Assembly: GCA_003194525.1 (NCBI GenBank)
Contig: NBIV01000289.1
Span: 1 to 64,000 of the forward strand
Direction of reading: 5' to 3'
Source of the DNA: Gracilariopsis chorda
Taxonomy: Eukaryota > Rhodophyta > Florideophyceae > Gracilariales > Gracilariaceae
Length of the DNA stretch: 64,000 bases
Shown piece by piece: positions 53,286 through 63,988 of the stretch. Position numbers and translations under genes: made by a program. A model generated the notes under the pieces. That model was not told the DNA's origin and did no database searches. It was given only the letters and a program-made list of their open reading frames with translations. Position 1 is the first letter of the stretch, and each line of letters starts with the position of its first letter.

Positions 53286-55142
53286 TCATCCATTGAACCT
53301 TTGATGCTCTTCTTCGTCCGGTTCGTCAATCTCAACACTAGCCATGCTAACGGCCACATCCCCATTATCTGGTTTGTCAGCGTCTCTCATCTGCTCTCGC
53401 AGTCGCTTCTTCAGCTTTCGTCTGAACGACCGATTCCTGCTAAAGACGCCGTCCACCACAGTGGTATCCATTTCGGCGCGGCTCTTGATCGCCTCGGCCA
53501 AGGGTCGAGAAGTCTCATCATAGAAATGATCCGTAGTGCCGGCAGCTCCTGCCCTGGCAGTACGTCCTATTCGATGCAGATACGCAACCACATTAGACGC
53601 GAATTGAAATTCGATGACCCTTGTCACATCGCCAAGGTCCAGTCCCCGCGAACCTAAGTCGGTGCAGAATAAAAGACGGCCTTCTCCTTTCCGAAACTTG
53701 TCCAGGCTCGCATTTCGATCAGCAGATCGCACAAGCTTGTGTAGTTGAAGAGCACATCCAAACTTTGCATCCAGCTCTTCTTTACCGTAAAGCTCTTCAG
53801 CGGCCTGCGCAATACGCTGTACCGTATCAGCAGCCGAAGCAAAAACCATAACCTTATCCGAGGAAGTAGCTTCGTTTCGCAGGATATCGATCAATCGTTG
53901 TAGTCGATTCTGCTCGTTAGGCTCGAAGGCCCACCTGGAGTTGAGTCTGCTACTGTGTTTGTGAATGTCCTCAGTCTGGACTGCCTTGATATCAGGATAC
54001 CTTCTTTTCATCCATGTGACAATGCTGCGAACCTTCTCCCCTGTCCAGTGGGGATAGGTAGCGCCCACGAAGAGCAATCGGTTTCGATTGATTTCACGGA
54101 TGTGGCAATTTCTCCTTGTTGCAAACGGTTTCATTCCAGGTTGATCCAGAATTCGTTCGATATCGTACAGAAACCCACCAGAGAGCAGCATGTCAGCCTC
54201 GTCAACCACAATGATCTTGTCGCTTGAATCCGGCTTCTGACTGAATCTGAAGTAGGTAAGCAGGGCGCTAGGTGTAGCTATAATCATCTTAACAGCCTTG
54301 ATATCTGCAACATCCGGTGGTGTACCACCAGCTAAAACCAAGTGGGGTGGGCCCGCTTGGAAGTAGGCCTTGAGAAAGGTCGAAGTTTGCCAACAGAGTT
54401 CGCGTGAAGGGACGAGAATAATTGCCTTCAAGTCAATTGAGGATGCACTTAAAGTTTGCACATAGGGAAGCAAGTAGGAAAGCGTCTTCCCACTGCCAGT
54501 TTCAGCTCCGACCATGAGTACATCATTGACATCGTCTGGTGGGGGAGGTGGCCGTTGGTGGTCTTCAAGCTCAACAGAAGCACTGCTCTTTTCTCCTTGC
54601 TCGAGGGCAGCGAGCTCGTAAGCGCTCTTCACCTGCTCCGCGTAGTTCGCCTGAAATGACAGTCCTTGCAACAAGAGTGGTATAACAGCCGCCTGCACTC
54701 GAGTAGGGGTGACTATCTTGTGATGAGCAAGTGAGCTCACGATGTCTTCCGACACGCCAAGCTGGGCGAAGGAAATATCTTTTGCAAACATGGATGTGTC
54801 AGTGCGGTCTTCATCGCGGGTGCGACCTTCACTATTCTCGTGCATTGAAGAGGTAGTCGTGGAAGGCAGTGCTGAAGCGGTCATCCGCCATGCAGAGAGA
54901 GTGTGTCGCGCACATGGTGGCAGACGATGGGATAAGGAAGCGGATATGAAAGAATGGGAACATGAAAGACTGAGACCGGTGGGAAGACACGGCGCAAAGG
55001 CTGTAAATCGGCGATACTGAGAGCTGGGATGCATCTGGAGGGACTGAGGGAGAAGTGTATTGCAATATTTTGTGAAGTGTCGGTGCTGACGTAGATACTG
55101 CGAGGGTGCGGAGCTCATGACGCTGGCGAGATCAAGATGCAC
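53286..55142 (-). CDS. DEAD-box RNA helicase, probably organellar
   Basis: This is a single-exon protein of 618 residues, an ATP-dependent RNA unwinding or remodelling enzyme. Motifs in order: Q motif region (SFAQLGVSEDIVSSL, TPTRVQAAVIPLLLQG), motif I GAETGSGKT, Ia PSRELCW, Ib TPSALL, II VDEADML, III as GAT, then in the second RecA domain KVMVFASAADTV, FCTDLGSRGLDLGDVTRVI (V) and YLHRIGRTARAG (VI). About 50 extra residues lie between the Q-motif helix and motif I, which are normally almost adjacent. The first 110 residues are Ser/Arg/His-rich with few acidic residues, like a mitochondrial or plastid transit peptide. The likeness is to the DDX28 and plant RH22/RH39 type. The C-terminal tail is acidic. 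Confidence 0.93.
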   Translation of the reverse strand: MHLDLASVMSSAPSQYLRQHRHFTKYCNTLLPQSLQMHPSSQYRRFTAFAPCLPTGLSLSCSHSFISASLSHRLPPCARHTLSAWRMTASALPSTTTSSMHENSEGRTRDEDRTDTSMFAKDISFAQLGVSEDIVSSLAHHKIVTPTRVQAAVIPLLLQGLSFQANYAEQVKSAYELAALEQGEKSSASVELEDHQRPPPPPDDVNDVLMVGAETGSGKTLSYLLPYVQTLSASSIDLKAIILVPSRELCWQTSTFLKAYFQAGPPHLVLAGGTPPDVADIKAVKMIIATPSALLTYFRFSQKPDSSDKIIVVDEADMLLSGGFLYDIERILDQPGMKPFATRRNCHIREINRNRLLFVGATYPHWTGEKVRSIVTWMKRRYPDIKAVQTEDIHKHSSRLNSRWAFEPNEQNRLQRLIDILRNEATSSDKVMVFASAADTVQRIAQAAEELYGKEELDAKFGCALQLHKLVRSADRNASLDKFRKGEGRLLFCTDLGSRGLDLGDVTRVIEFQFASNVVAYLHRIGRTARAGAAGTTDHFYDETSRPLAEAIKSRAEMDTTVVDGVFSRNRSFRRKLKKRLREQMRDADKPDNGDVAVSMASVEIDEPDEEEHQRFNG

Positions 55143-55553
55143 ATGCCGCTTCGGGGATAATGTCGTTTGGCCTACAGCACCGGCAGAAGAGTGTGTTCTC
55201 AGCTGGATATTGCAGCCGCGTTTGTGAGCTCTTGACTCTATTGAACGTTGATGTGATGTTTCGCAGCGGAGAGATAGATGGCTCTCACCTGTGCGTTAGA
55301 TCACGTGGTCGACGACGAGACTGCGAGTTTACAAAAAAACTCAACAGATAACTGCATGGTATTGGGTTCCATTCTTGCGCAGAGGGAATGCCAATCTTCT
55401 CTGTTATTGTTATCGTTTGATAGATGAGCCTCCCGAAGGAGAACTCGAATCTGGAAGGGGTCGTTGGCGCTATTTATACTAAACTGTTTTAGAGCCTTAA
55501 AAATTCGTTTAATCTTGGAGGGTGGTGCGAACCCAGAGGACGTCAGATCGATT

Positions 55554-56408
55554 CTAGATCAAGCGCGCCTTGGTATCCAGCGGCCTCAGCAGAGTGTGAT
55601 TTCCATGTCTGCACCGAACAAGCCCGTCCGCTCGCTTTGCGTCGTCCAGTCGTTTCGGGTAAACCTCATGAACCTGCATGCACATCACAGTGTTGTCGTT
55701 AATCTCTCCCCAGTACTGTTTGTACCCATAACAATCCTTCAGAACGCAAGTATCATTACTCGAAGTGCCCAAAACACAGTCCGAATAATGCCCAACTTCA
55801 CACGGAATCGCCCCCGGTCGTAGACTGTGCAGCGTGGTTTCGTAGATCGTAGCACAACGGTAGTCGCTCTCATTCGAACCCTGTTGCACCACAAAGGTCT
55901 TGCCAATGATATTATGCTCTTCGCCGTCGTACAAAGAAAGTTTTTTGTCGTACACCACCTCAGCGAACCGGCTTGACGTCATGAGTCTGTGCCGCATTCC
56001 CAAATTCCCTACATCACTCCCTCCCACACGCATAACCGTTTTCAAAGCTTTAGCACTGCATCGTTCTTCTTTTTTGTACCAGTCATAGTGAACCGGCTCC
56101 TCCCATATTTGGTAGTTTATAGGAACATGCCCGTTCATCTGAAAAGCACCGCTTTGCTGTTAGAATTACAAATAGCCCAGTACACTTCGTAAACGGGAAA
56201 CTCTTTAACTTACCTTTATGTTTCGCAGCAGAAGCGATATCACAACCGCGCTTTGCTTCTTCCATTGGTGAAATACTATTGATCCCCACATGCCATCTTC
56301 CTCATGAATAATTGCGCTTGCTGTCTTTCGTTCGGCAAACACACCGTGTTCTACAAGTAACAACACTGTTCCAAAAGAAACAAGGGCAAGAGACAGCGTT
56401 CCATTCAT
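55554..56408 (-). CDS. Secreted cysteine-containing protein, two exons
   Basis: Exon 1 is 56408-56214 and exon 2 is 56138-55554, with a 75-bp intron (GTAAGT at the donor, CTTTTCAG at the acceptor, a CTAAC branch-like motif upstream). The product is about 259 residues. The first 25 (MNGTLSLALVSFGTVLLLVE...) form a signal peptide. The exon-2 part has eight cysteines (for example IPCEVGHYSDC, DTCVLKDCYGY) and potential N-glycosylation sites, and an NYQIWEEPVHYDWY block. An alternative acceptor at CTAACAG would add six residues. No family was recognised. It is next to a secretory-pathway glycosyltransferase gene, which may be chance. Confidence 0.6.
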
Positions 56409-57496
56409 CCTAGGTTAGCCACACCGAGCAGTCCCCTCAACTTGTAGTGAACATGTCATGCTCTCACTCTATCAAATAGCACGCTGTTCCAGACTAAATA
56501 ACAATCCAAATGCACTTGGTTTCTGTCAGCCACATCGATTATGAATCGGTGCACCACTTGCGTTATGACCAGATTTGCGGTGTCAGCGTCTGGGTGGAAA
56601 AACAAAGTTATGATGAGAATGGGCACATGCAGCCTTCCTTCACGTGGTTTCTTGACCCCCTAAAACGACTAAGGGACAAGCACAAAATGGGCTGGCGAGG
56701 ATGTGGGATACGGAGGAGCTACAGAACGACAAACTTTATCTTTTTCACTTTTGGCGCTTAACAGAGCCCATCAAAATAAGAAGATAGTCTTTGGGCCGTT
56801 TGACGAGAGAACGCTTCCGTGTAGGGCTAGACTCTACCAGGCTTTCGGAATTAGTAACGTGCGCTCATAAACAGTGCGATCATGTGCTAAACTGAGAATA
56901 GGTTTAATGATATCGCTTTCAGAACCAATGTCTTTTGCCGATGTCTCTCCGAGTTATTGGACATGATAATTCCTACTTCAATGCGAATCGAACGCATTTA
57001 TGTTTGGAGCTGAAGCTCATCCCAGTTCACGCAGGCCATCGACGAAGCGGACGAAGTGTAGCCCAGCGGCGCACCTCCGATAATTGAAGTCAGAAGTTGA
57101 TCTGAATCTTACAGAATGCCGATCATGCATTCCACAAATACGGAAGTCAAATTCCAAAATCAGCGTGCCGTTTACACTGCTCAGAAAGCACTGCTTACCC
57201 TCGGTTGCTATTGTCCATTCCGAAAAGGAAAACCCATCAAATCCGCTGTCAAACCACAAGTTCATGGTTGTAAGCATGTTTGTTCCGTTTCTGGGCTTTG
57301 AATACTGAGGTGTGAAGGTTAGAAAGTTACCCACATTCTTGCTTGCATTACCCATACTATCTCATCTAACTTCACGTGGCATATGCGAAGGTCTTGACTG
57401 GAATCCATCGCTGCATCATCCAAGATTGTCAGCTTGAACAGAAAAGGAAAACTGCGCCGCCCCGAATCTCTATCCGTTTCTGAGGTCCTTTTTACC
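56409..57496. other. Interval between secreted-protein gene and glycosyltransferase gene
   Basis: The genes on either side are divergent, so both promoters should lie here. An open frame on minus (57017-57355) contains N-glycosylation-like NGT sites and a few Cys, and may be a relic or an exon of an unrecognised gene. A plus frame at 56510-56761 has no support. Confidence 0.35.
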
Positions 57497-58570
57497 ATGA
57501 AGCTGCTCCTTTTCCTTGCTTTAACCTTGGCTTTGCAAGAACTTGTTGAATCTTACAACAGTAAGGTTCCTTTGGCAGAGGCAACTATTGCGTTTCACGT
57601 CAACGTAGGAAAGTCCAACGTAGACCTTCTTTCAAGGTTTCTTTCACGAGTATACCATGCGAAGAATCTTTACCTGGTTGATTATGCGCCACCATTGGAG
57701 GCGAAGAACTATGAAATGTACTTCAGACGAGATAATATCCATCACAGGGGCGCGGATCCTTTTGTGGAAAATGGGGTATCAGAAGTCATTAACATCTTAG
57801 ACGGCATGAGTTTCTTTCTAGATCGTGAGGACGTTCTCAGTTCCGGTAACCGTTCATTTGATTACTACATTCACTGCACGCCCGATTACTACCCCGTGGT
57901 TAACCCCACCCACATGCGAAGAGTGCTCTCCTACGCGAAGGAAGAATATCCACCACCCAACTTTTTGCATTTCTTTCATGAATCTCAGCTTCCACTTTTC
58001 TCTACAGAGATCAATCATGCATACCTAGACTTCGCTCTAGCCTTTAATCGAAGCTTACCGCTCTCAACGGAATTACACTCCCTCGGTATTATTCACCCAG
58101 ACGCCAACAAACGTGTATTTCGTTTTCCGCGCGCAACAAAACGTCTGGTTGTCAACCATGATTTCGTTAAGCTCGCCGTTGATTCCGCTCTCTCAAAACG
58201 TCTGCTAATGGCACTTGGAGATACATCTCACGTTGATGAGCGCTTCTTCGCGGCCTTAGTTGCTAATAACAATTTGGACATTGGAAAGGTCATACGCTCC
58301 ACCTCGTTACAATGCGTGAATTCAAGAGCGATCGACACTCCGGTGGAGAAGTCGTTGCCAGACTATAGCCCGAAACCAATAACAGTTGAGTTCCTTCATA
58401 AAACTTCTGAACCATGTTTGTTCGCAGGTCCCTTCATGAAGAGGGATACGCATCTATTTAGAAGAATTGATAAGGAGTTTCTAATTCCACCAGGAACACA
58501 AGGTAAGCCAGATGGCATTGGGTATCATGATTTGGTATACGAAAAGTTACGTGCAACAATAACTTCGTAA
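57497..58570 (+). CDS. GT14-like glycosyltransferase (core-2/I-branching type)
   Basis: This is a single-exon protein of 357 residues from the ATG at 57497, chosen because it begins with a hydrophobic leader (MKLLLFLALTLALQELVES) that serves as signal peptide or type II anchor. An open frame extends 21 codons further up. The fold begins with TIAFHVNVGKSNVDLLSRFL and YHAKNLYLVDY, matching the start of GT14 enzymes (beta-1,6-GlcNAc transferases, xylosyltransferases, plant glucuronosyltransferases). YYIHCTPDYYPVVNPTHMR corresponds to the SGxDFP block, and HVDERFFAALVANN to the PDExxFxT block. These enzymes use UDP-sugars in the Golgi, without the DxD motif. The exact donor cannot be told. Confidence 0.7.
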   Translation: MKLLLFLALTLALQELVESYNSKVPLAEATIAFHVNVGKSNVDLLSRFLSRVYHAKNLYLVDYAPPLEAKNYEMYFRRDNIHHRGADPFVENGVSEVINILDGMSFFLDREDVLSSGNRSFDYYIHCTPDYYPVVNPTHMRRVLSYAKEEYPPPNFLHFFHESQLPLFSTEINHAYLDFALAFNRSLPLSTELHSLGIIHPDANKRVFRFPRATKRLVVNHDFVKLAVDSALSKRLLMALGDTSHVDERFFAALVANNNLDIGKVIRSTSLQCVNSRAIDTPVEKSLPDYSPKPITVEFLHKTSEPCLFAGPFMKRDTHLFRRIDKEFLIPPGTQGKPDGIGYHDLVYEKLRATITS

Positions 58571-58713
58571 CTATATGGCAAATGCAGGACTTCATAACGC
58601 AACATTAAGCTTTGGTGTGTAGCTTTTTTTTTTCTTCTAGACCACTAGGAATTCCTACGTTGCTAGCCAGCAGTCATGGCATCAACTTCGAGTGCGTGTT
58701 GTGTGCCACTTTT

Positions 58714-61403
58714 CTACTCAACGAAAGATGATAATTTGTTTGCGACATTGTTTCTCAACGGGGCAAAAATAGGTCGGCGCTTGTTTCGTTTGGAGTTCGT
58801 GGAGGAAAAACCTCTGAATTTCCACAGAAGGCCATTCTCCGTTGAGTGCACTGACGACTCGGATGCTGGTGTGAAAGTTTCCGAGACTTCATCAGTTTCC
58901 ACGTCTGCAAACACGGCAACTGAATCGATCCCCCAATCCTCTGCACTGCCAACATCTTCTCCGAGTTGTGGACTGAAAACGCTAGGGGCCGAGCATACCG
59001 GTGGTGGTCTTGGGGTTTGCCCTTTTGCGAGTTCCTCAAATTCCGACTTCATAGGCTTAAAAATGGTGCTGTCTTTAGACGATGGTTCTGGATAGTGTGC
59101 CGGAGGTTTCCTAGGACCAGTGAGCTTGCTTTCTGAAATCGGAGAATCCACCACTTCGAAGTTCAGTTGCAAGCCACGAGATGCGATTGGTGTCCTTTCC
59201 TTGCGAGGGGGTCGTCGCATTGTGGGTCTTGAGTTCCATGTAATTGGAGAGATATATTGATCTAAAGAAGCTGGCTCAAAGGTTGCCTCAGATGAGCCAA
59301 GTGGCGTATGCACTTGAGGTTGGCTGCTTTCCGTGGATATCCGCTGCGCAACAGAAGACAGAAGCTCCGTCTTTGTATCACGAGGAGTTTGGTTTTCGTC
59401 AGTACTACATGTTAGGAATGCTCTTCGTCCTGTCCTGTCGTCAATATCCGGTAGCACCACAGAGCCAGTCCGTATGTGCTCATTCACATGCAGGTGGTCA
59501 TAGTCCAGCACTGAGCTAGCATTTAAGTTGAACGAACTCATTCCGTTTCCACAGCCGGTATATGACCCAAGGACAGGGTTTCCCAGTTCTGGTTCTTTCT
59601 CTGCACTGTTGACGACGACTGAGGATTGCCACGGTGATCTGTATTCAGGAAGATCGAGACTATGTTCCACAGTTGACTGGATATGCTTGGATTTCGTGGA
59701 TTTAGCAGACCCTTGGGCTTCTTTGGCTCCAAAGTCCTTCTGTGCCTCTGAGGTGACCGAAGCTCTGCTAGACCTGTTTGGAGATGGATTAGATTCTTTC
59801 TCAGTGACCGTGTTCTTTCTGAAAGGTCCATATGGCAAGCCCTCAGATACCTCAGAGTCTCTTTCCACTGCCGTACAGCTATGCTGAGAAGAAGTTCTTG
59901 CTTCGTTTTCGGAAGGAGAATGATCTTCGGAATTGATGAAATTATCTCTCAAGTCAACTTGAATCAATGAACACCTGGATAGAATAGACTTCTTGAAAGA
60001 AGTTTCAGTGACAGACTGTCGATGTTCCGCGGAGCTATTGTTTCTGGGGAGAGGTAATGGCATGAGAACTTGACGCTCAGCAGACGTTCGTGTGGGGTTT
60101 GTATACATCCTTTCAAAAGGGCTTATCGACGCCTCAGGATTCTCATTTTCCTTGTCATCTTGATGCGAACTGTAATCAGCAGAGCGGTCGACCGAACTGT
60201 GCTTGCTCACATCTTTGTCCTCTGACAGTGTGGTACCAACTGCATCGCAAACAACACTAGATCGCTGTGCCAATCGATCTTCCGCCGTGCTGCCCTCGGT
60301 CCCGCTAGATTTTGAATTCTTGCGAAGCCTTTGTTCACCCTGTTGATCACTGGTTTTTTTAGCTAAGCTCTTCCTCCCATTTCGGTGGCGATCGCTTTTC
60401 TTCACTCGTTGCTTTACTTTCTTCCGTGGTGCAGTTTCGGTTTCCTTTTCTTTCACATTTTCGACTGTCGCTGGTTCATAGTTCACTTTAAACCATTGGA
60501 AGGCCTTGACCTCTTCCATATCCGGCCTCCGACTGGGATCCTTTTGAAGCATTGCACGAAGCAATTTAACGCAGTCGTAGGAAAAGTGTGGTGGGTACTT
60601 GACCGGGTTGTGCACAATTGCTTTGTACAGAGCTCGAGTCCCAGGTTCGTCAAAGGGTAGGTGTCCTGCAAGCATGCCGAATAGAATGATACCGGAAGCC
60701 CATACATCGACCTTGCTGCCATCGTAACCCTTTTCTGCTGATGTTATGATTTCCGGCGCTATGTAGTGGGGGGATCCCATAATCGTGTGCAGTAACTCTG
60801 AAGATTCGTTCTCAGCTTTGATAGAGGACAAACCAAAGTCAGTAATCTTGATAGTCTTCTTGTCTGCAGTTAGGAGCAAGTTCTCGGGCTTCAGGTCGCG
60901 ATGGTACACTCGTCGGGAATGGCAGTAGTGAATTCCGTCGACAAGCTGCTGGAAGTAAGACCTTGCGAGGTGTTCTGGTAGGCGACCCTGTTGTGCAACA
61001 GCATCGAATAACTCGCCTCCGGTAACAAGATCCATAACCATGTAGATGTTTTTGGACGACGTGAGGACCTCGTGTAAGTTGACAATGTTGGCTGTCTTGT
61101 GAAAAGGGGGAAACAACGTCAGTGTGCTGCTGACTTGGAAGAAGTTGAGAGAATGGCTTAAACTGGCGAATACTTACGATGTCTCATAGCCTTCATGACG
61201 GCTATTTCGCGGCGCACTTGAAGGGTGAGCTCGTTAGCTTTGATGTGTGATTTATCCATGATCTTTATAGCATACTCATGACCACTGGTTTCGTCAACTG
61301 CAAAACGAACTTTACCAAAAGCGCCCTCGCCTAGCGTGTCGAGAATGAGGTACTTGCCAACACGGGCTGTGTTCGGAAAGGCGGCCGCAGCGTCCTTGGA
61401 CAT
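58714..61403 (-). CDS. CAMK/SNF1-like serine/threonine kinase with long C-terminal tail
   Basis: Exon 1 is 61403-61178 and exon 2 is 61091-58714, with an 86-bp GT-AG intron that splits the Pro codon of RHPNIVNL. The product is about 867 residues. Kinase domain at about residues 17-270: GEGAFGKVRFA (P-loop), YAIKIMDK (Lys), HRDLKPENLLL (catalytic loop), DFGLSS, GSPHYIAPE, then DVWASGIILFGMLAGHLPFD. All catalytic residues are present. It is closest in pattern to the SNF1/AMPK/CIPK group. The other 600 residues are Ser/Thr/Lys/Glu-rich and disordered, with a conserved-looking end (LLWKFRGFSSTNSKRN). No NAF/FISL motif or UBA domain was seen, so it is not assigned to CIPK. Confidence 0.92.
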
Positions 61404-62924
61404 GATTAAGCCGGAAAGAACGAGCGAAGATGGAGCAAGCTTGTAGAATGTGTCGGGGGTACACGACTTCGCGAATCAAGAAGACAAACGAATGTCCCGC
61501 GAAAGGGAGTATGACGCTACTTTGTAATACAAATGCACGTCAAATATATTGGAGACAGATCCTGAGATCAAGATAATGAGGAGATTGGGATATGGGAAAG
61601 TGAATGCTGCTACGAAGGGAAACTATAGAACCGTAAAGCGATTTGGAGAAGCGGGTGCGGTTTGATAAACAGCCGTACGTTTGAGCGTTTTTTTTTTTGT
61701 TGTTGCTGTTGTTATGTGCGTGTTTGGGCGTGTACATTTGTGTATGTGAGTGTGTATAAGGCTTACAACCGTTTATTTTGTTTGATAGGCGGTCACCTGA
61801 AAGGCATTTGAAGTGGTTGGAATAGGATGCCGTAGGGGAGCGGGTGCGGGAATTGACGTCGTTCAAAGCAGAGAACGGCTGTGTACTGATTTGCAAAACA
61901 CACGGGCGGGAGCTTGATGGAGAGTATGATTTTCGTTGCGTGGCAATTGTACACAAGGGGGTGGGGTTCGAAACGGGGGGTTATGGTAAGAAGTGGTACG
62001 GACATGTCACAAAGCTTCGCGCACCGAGCTGGGCAAGCTGTTTTCGGATTTGACTAATAACTTGCTATCGTTTGCTATGGGTAGACTTTGGTGTTGAATT
62101 GTGAAGAATAAAGACTCCAGAAACAGATGGACGGAGTTGATGATGAAAACGGGATGATAGGCATGTGGGGCGAATGCGGGGTATCAGAAGCGATCACACA
62201 GTGATCACGCGGAACAGGGAAGGTCTTATCTCTCAATGCTATGTTGTAGACACGTGCACAAGCGCAGGGCTGTTTGGCGCCATGCATGAAACGTATGAGG
62301 GCAAGGAACGGGGGGCTATGGTATCTTGTGAAGCTAGCGGTGAGATATGAAGGTGGAAAGACAGGGAGTGCAGGAGCGCAGTGTGTGGGACATAACGATG
62401 TCATAAGTAGGCCGAACAAACAAACAGCGACGGGCGTGGAACTGACGGGGAACTCGAGTGCGGTGATGAGCTCATGTCGCTGCTGCGCGATCGGCGGCGG
62501 AGCGTAGCGGCAGCGAGCGTAAGTTGTCACGGCACTGCTTGTAACAAAATACGCTCAAATTGACGGCGGTCTCACGAGCATCGCGGTCGCGCTGTGTGCG
62601 GCTCCCTCACCTCACTCCAGCGCCGCGCCTCTGCTCTCATCACACCAAGCATAAAAGCCTGCACGCCACTCCGCTGACCGTCCCCCCACTCCAACCTCCT
62701 CCTGCACCACACGCAACTCGTCTCGCAAAACAAAGCTCAAGTGCACCAAAAGTGCAGTCCATCAAAAATTCCACACGCTGTAAACCCCTCCACGACGACA
62801 GTGCGTAACCTTTCACAAAGCTACAAAAAGCACGCCAGCCAAGCATCCGTCCCGTTGTAAGCCCCGTCGCCACGGCAACGGCCGCTGAGAGCTGTTGGAG
62901 CGCATCTTGGAGCGAAACGGGGCG
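61404..62924. other. Long intergenic region between divergent genes
   Basis: No gene is supported in about 1.5 kb. It contains a T-run and a TGT-rich low-complexity stretch at 61688-61755. Frames at 61540-61956, 62075-62530 and 62560-62808 have no recognisable content. Promoters of the kinase and of the coiled-coil gene should lie at its ends. Confidence 0.4.
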
Positions 62925-63455
62925 ATGAGGGGCTTGTTCTCAGGGCACCGGCAAAGCACGCCGCTCGGCCCGCCGTCTTCATCACGACGCGAGGCTGCAC
63001 GGGAAGAGACGTTGCAGGCGGTACGAAAACGGCAGCTGGAGAAACAGCGACAGTTTGTGATGCAGATGCGACGCGCAGAAGAGCAACGCAACCAAGCGCG
63101 CAGTGACAACGACGCCGAAAAGACAATGGAGGCCGAGACGCAGCGCGCGCAAATGAGCAAGGCAGTGGACATGCTTTCGCAGCAAATCATGGTTATCGAG
63201 CGCATCATGGAGGAGTGCGGACTGGCGCTAGACCTGGAGGACGAAGCTCGAGCGGAGCGCGAGATGCTGGAACAGAGCCGCGAGGCTTGTGAGGAGGGCG
63301 CGGCTGAAGCGGATGTGGCGTTGCAGGAACAAAGTGAGCAGACGGCGTACATCAACAAGCTGTCGGCGTCGTTCATGGCGCCCAGCGACGTGCTCGACGA
63401 GGATGAGGCGATGAGGGACCTGGACGAATGCGCCAAGCAGACGGGGCGGGCATAG
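62925..63455 (+). CDS. Small coiled-coil protein of unknown function
   Basis: This is a single exon of 176 residues from the first ATG (62925). Almost the whole protein is charged helix: EAAREETLQAVRKRQLEKQRQFVMQMRRAE and on, then KAVDMLSQQIMVIERIMEECG, an acidic helix and a C-terminal stretch DVLDEDEAMRDLDECAKQTG. A short Gly/Ser/Pro-rich N-terminus (MRGLFSGHRQSTPLGPPSSS) precedes it. It is long, acidic toward the end and lacks membrane segments. I considered an ESCRT-III-like identity and do not claim it. Confidence 0.65.
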   Translation: MRGLFSGHRQSTPLGPPSSSRREAAREETLQAVRKRQLEKQRQFVMQMRRAEEQRNQARSDNDAEKTMEAETQRAQMSKAVDMLSQQIMVIERIMEECGLALDLEDEARAEREMLEQSREACEEGAAEADVALQEQSEQTAYINKLSASFMAPSDVLDEDEAMRDLDECAKQTGRA

Positions 63456-63553
63456 TGTGGCGAAGAAAAGCGACGCGACAAGCAGTGTAGCCATATAGAT
63501 GTCAACGCAGCAAGTGACGGTAAAGACGCAAGTGTATATCATGCATCAAGTAA

Positions 63554-63988
63554 TCATACGGCCCAGCTTGTGACGCGATGCGAGTCAAGGTCGTCGTCGT
63601 CTTCATCGGGGATGAGCCAGTTGAGGAAGACAGCGGCGCTGGGCGGTCGAATCTTGCCCTCGCGGGGGACGAGAAAGACGGCGAAGGAAGCGAGAGTAGC
63701 GGCGATAATATCCGGGAGGTGAGCGTTTCTGGAGCGCACAAAGACGGCCTGCGCAAGCTCTAGAAGCACTGCGGCGGCGACGGAGTAGGCGCAGGCGGCC
63801 TCCCGCGGGAGCGAGGGCAGGGCGGCGGCCAGCGCGAGCACCAGCACGACGTGGGCGAAGAAATGGAAGACGATATCGGAGTGCGGCGGAAGGTGCGGTA
63901 GGACGGAGGCGAAGACGGGGGTGAGAGTGCCAAGGATTAGAAGCACAGCGGTGAGGAGGAGCAGGGCGTAGGAGATTTGGCGGCGCAT
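63554..63988 (-). CDS. VanZ-like membrane protein
   Basis: This is a single-exon protein of 144 residues with four predicted membrane helices: residues about 8-30, 40-60, 68-88 and 92-110. The pattern HSDIVFHFFAHVVLVLAL, then LLELAQAVFVRSRNAHLPDIIAATLAS, matches the VanZ-like family core (D..HF.....L, E..Q....R...+.D...N..G). The C-terminus is acidic (DEDDDDLDS). The family was first known from the teicoplanin-resistance gene vanZ, but it is widespread and its reaction is not established, so no resistance role is implied. It converges with the coiled-coil gene, 98 bp apart. Confidence 0.7.
   Translation of the reverse strand: MRRQISYALLLLTAVLLILGTLTPVFASVLPHLPPHSDIVFHFFAHVVLVLALAAALPSLPREAACAYSVAAAVLLELAQAVFVRSRNAHLPDIIAATLASFAVFLVPREGKIRPPSAAVFLNWLIPDEDDDDLDSHRVTSWAV

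Noticed and set aside
56510-56761. 83-residue plus frame
   Set aside because: No motif, leader or neighbour logic. Length is within chance for this DNA.
62925-63455. ESCRT-III (CHMP) identity for the coiled-coil protein
   Set aside because: The N-terminal basic helix is suggestive, but the conserved core of the family and a MIM-like end could not be matched.
63554-63988. Glycopeptide-resistance role for the VanZ-like protein
   Set aside because: The family is broad and its members outside bacterial resistance clusters have no such role. The name reflects fold likeness only.
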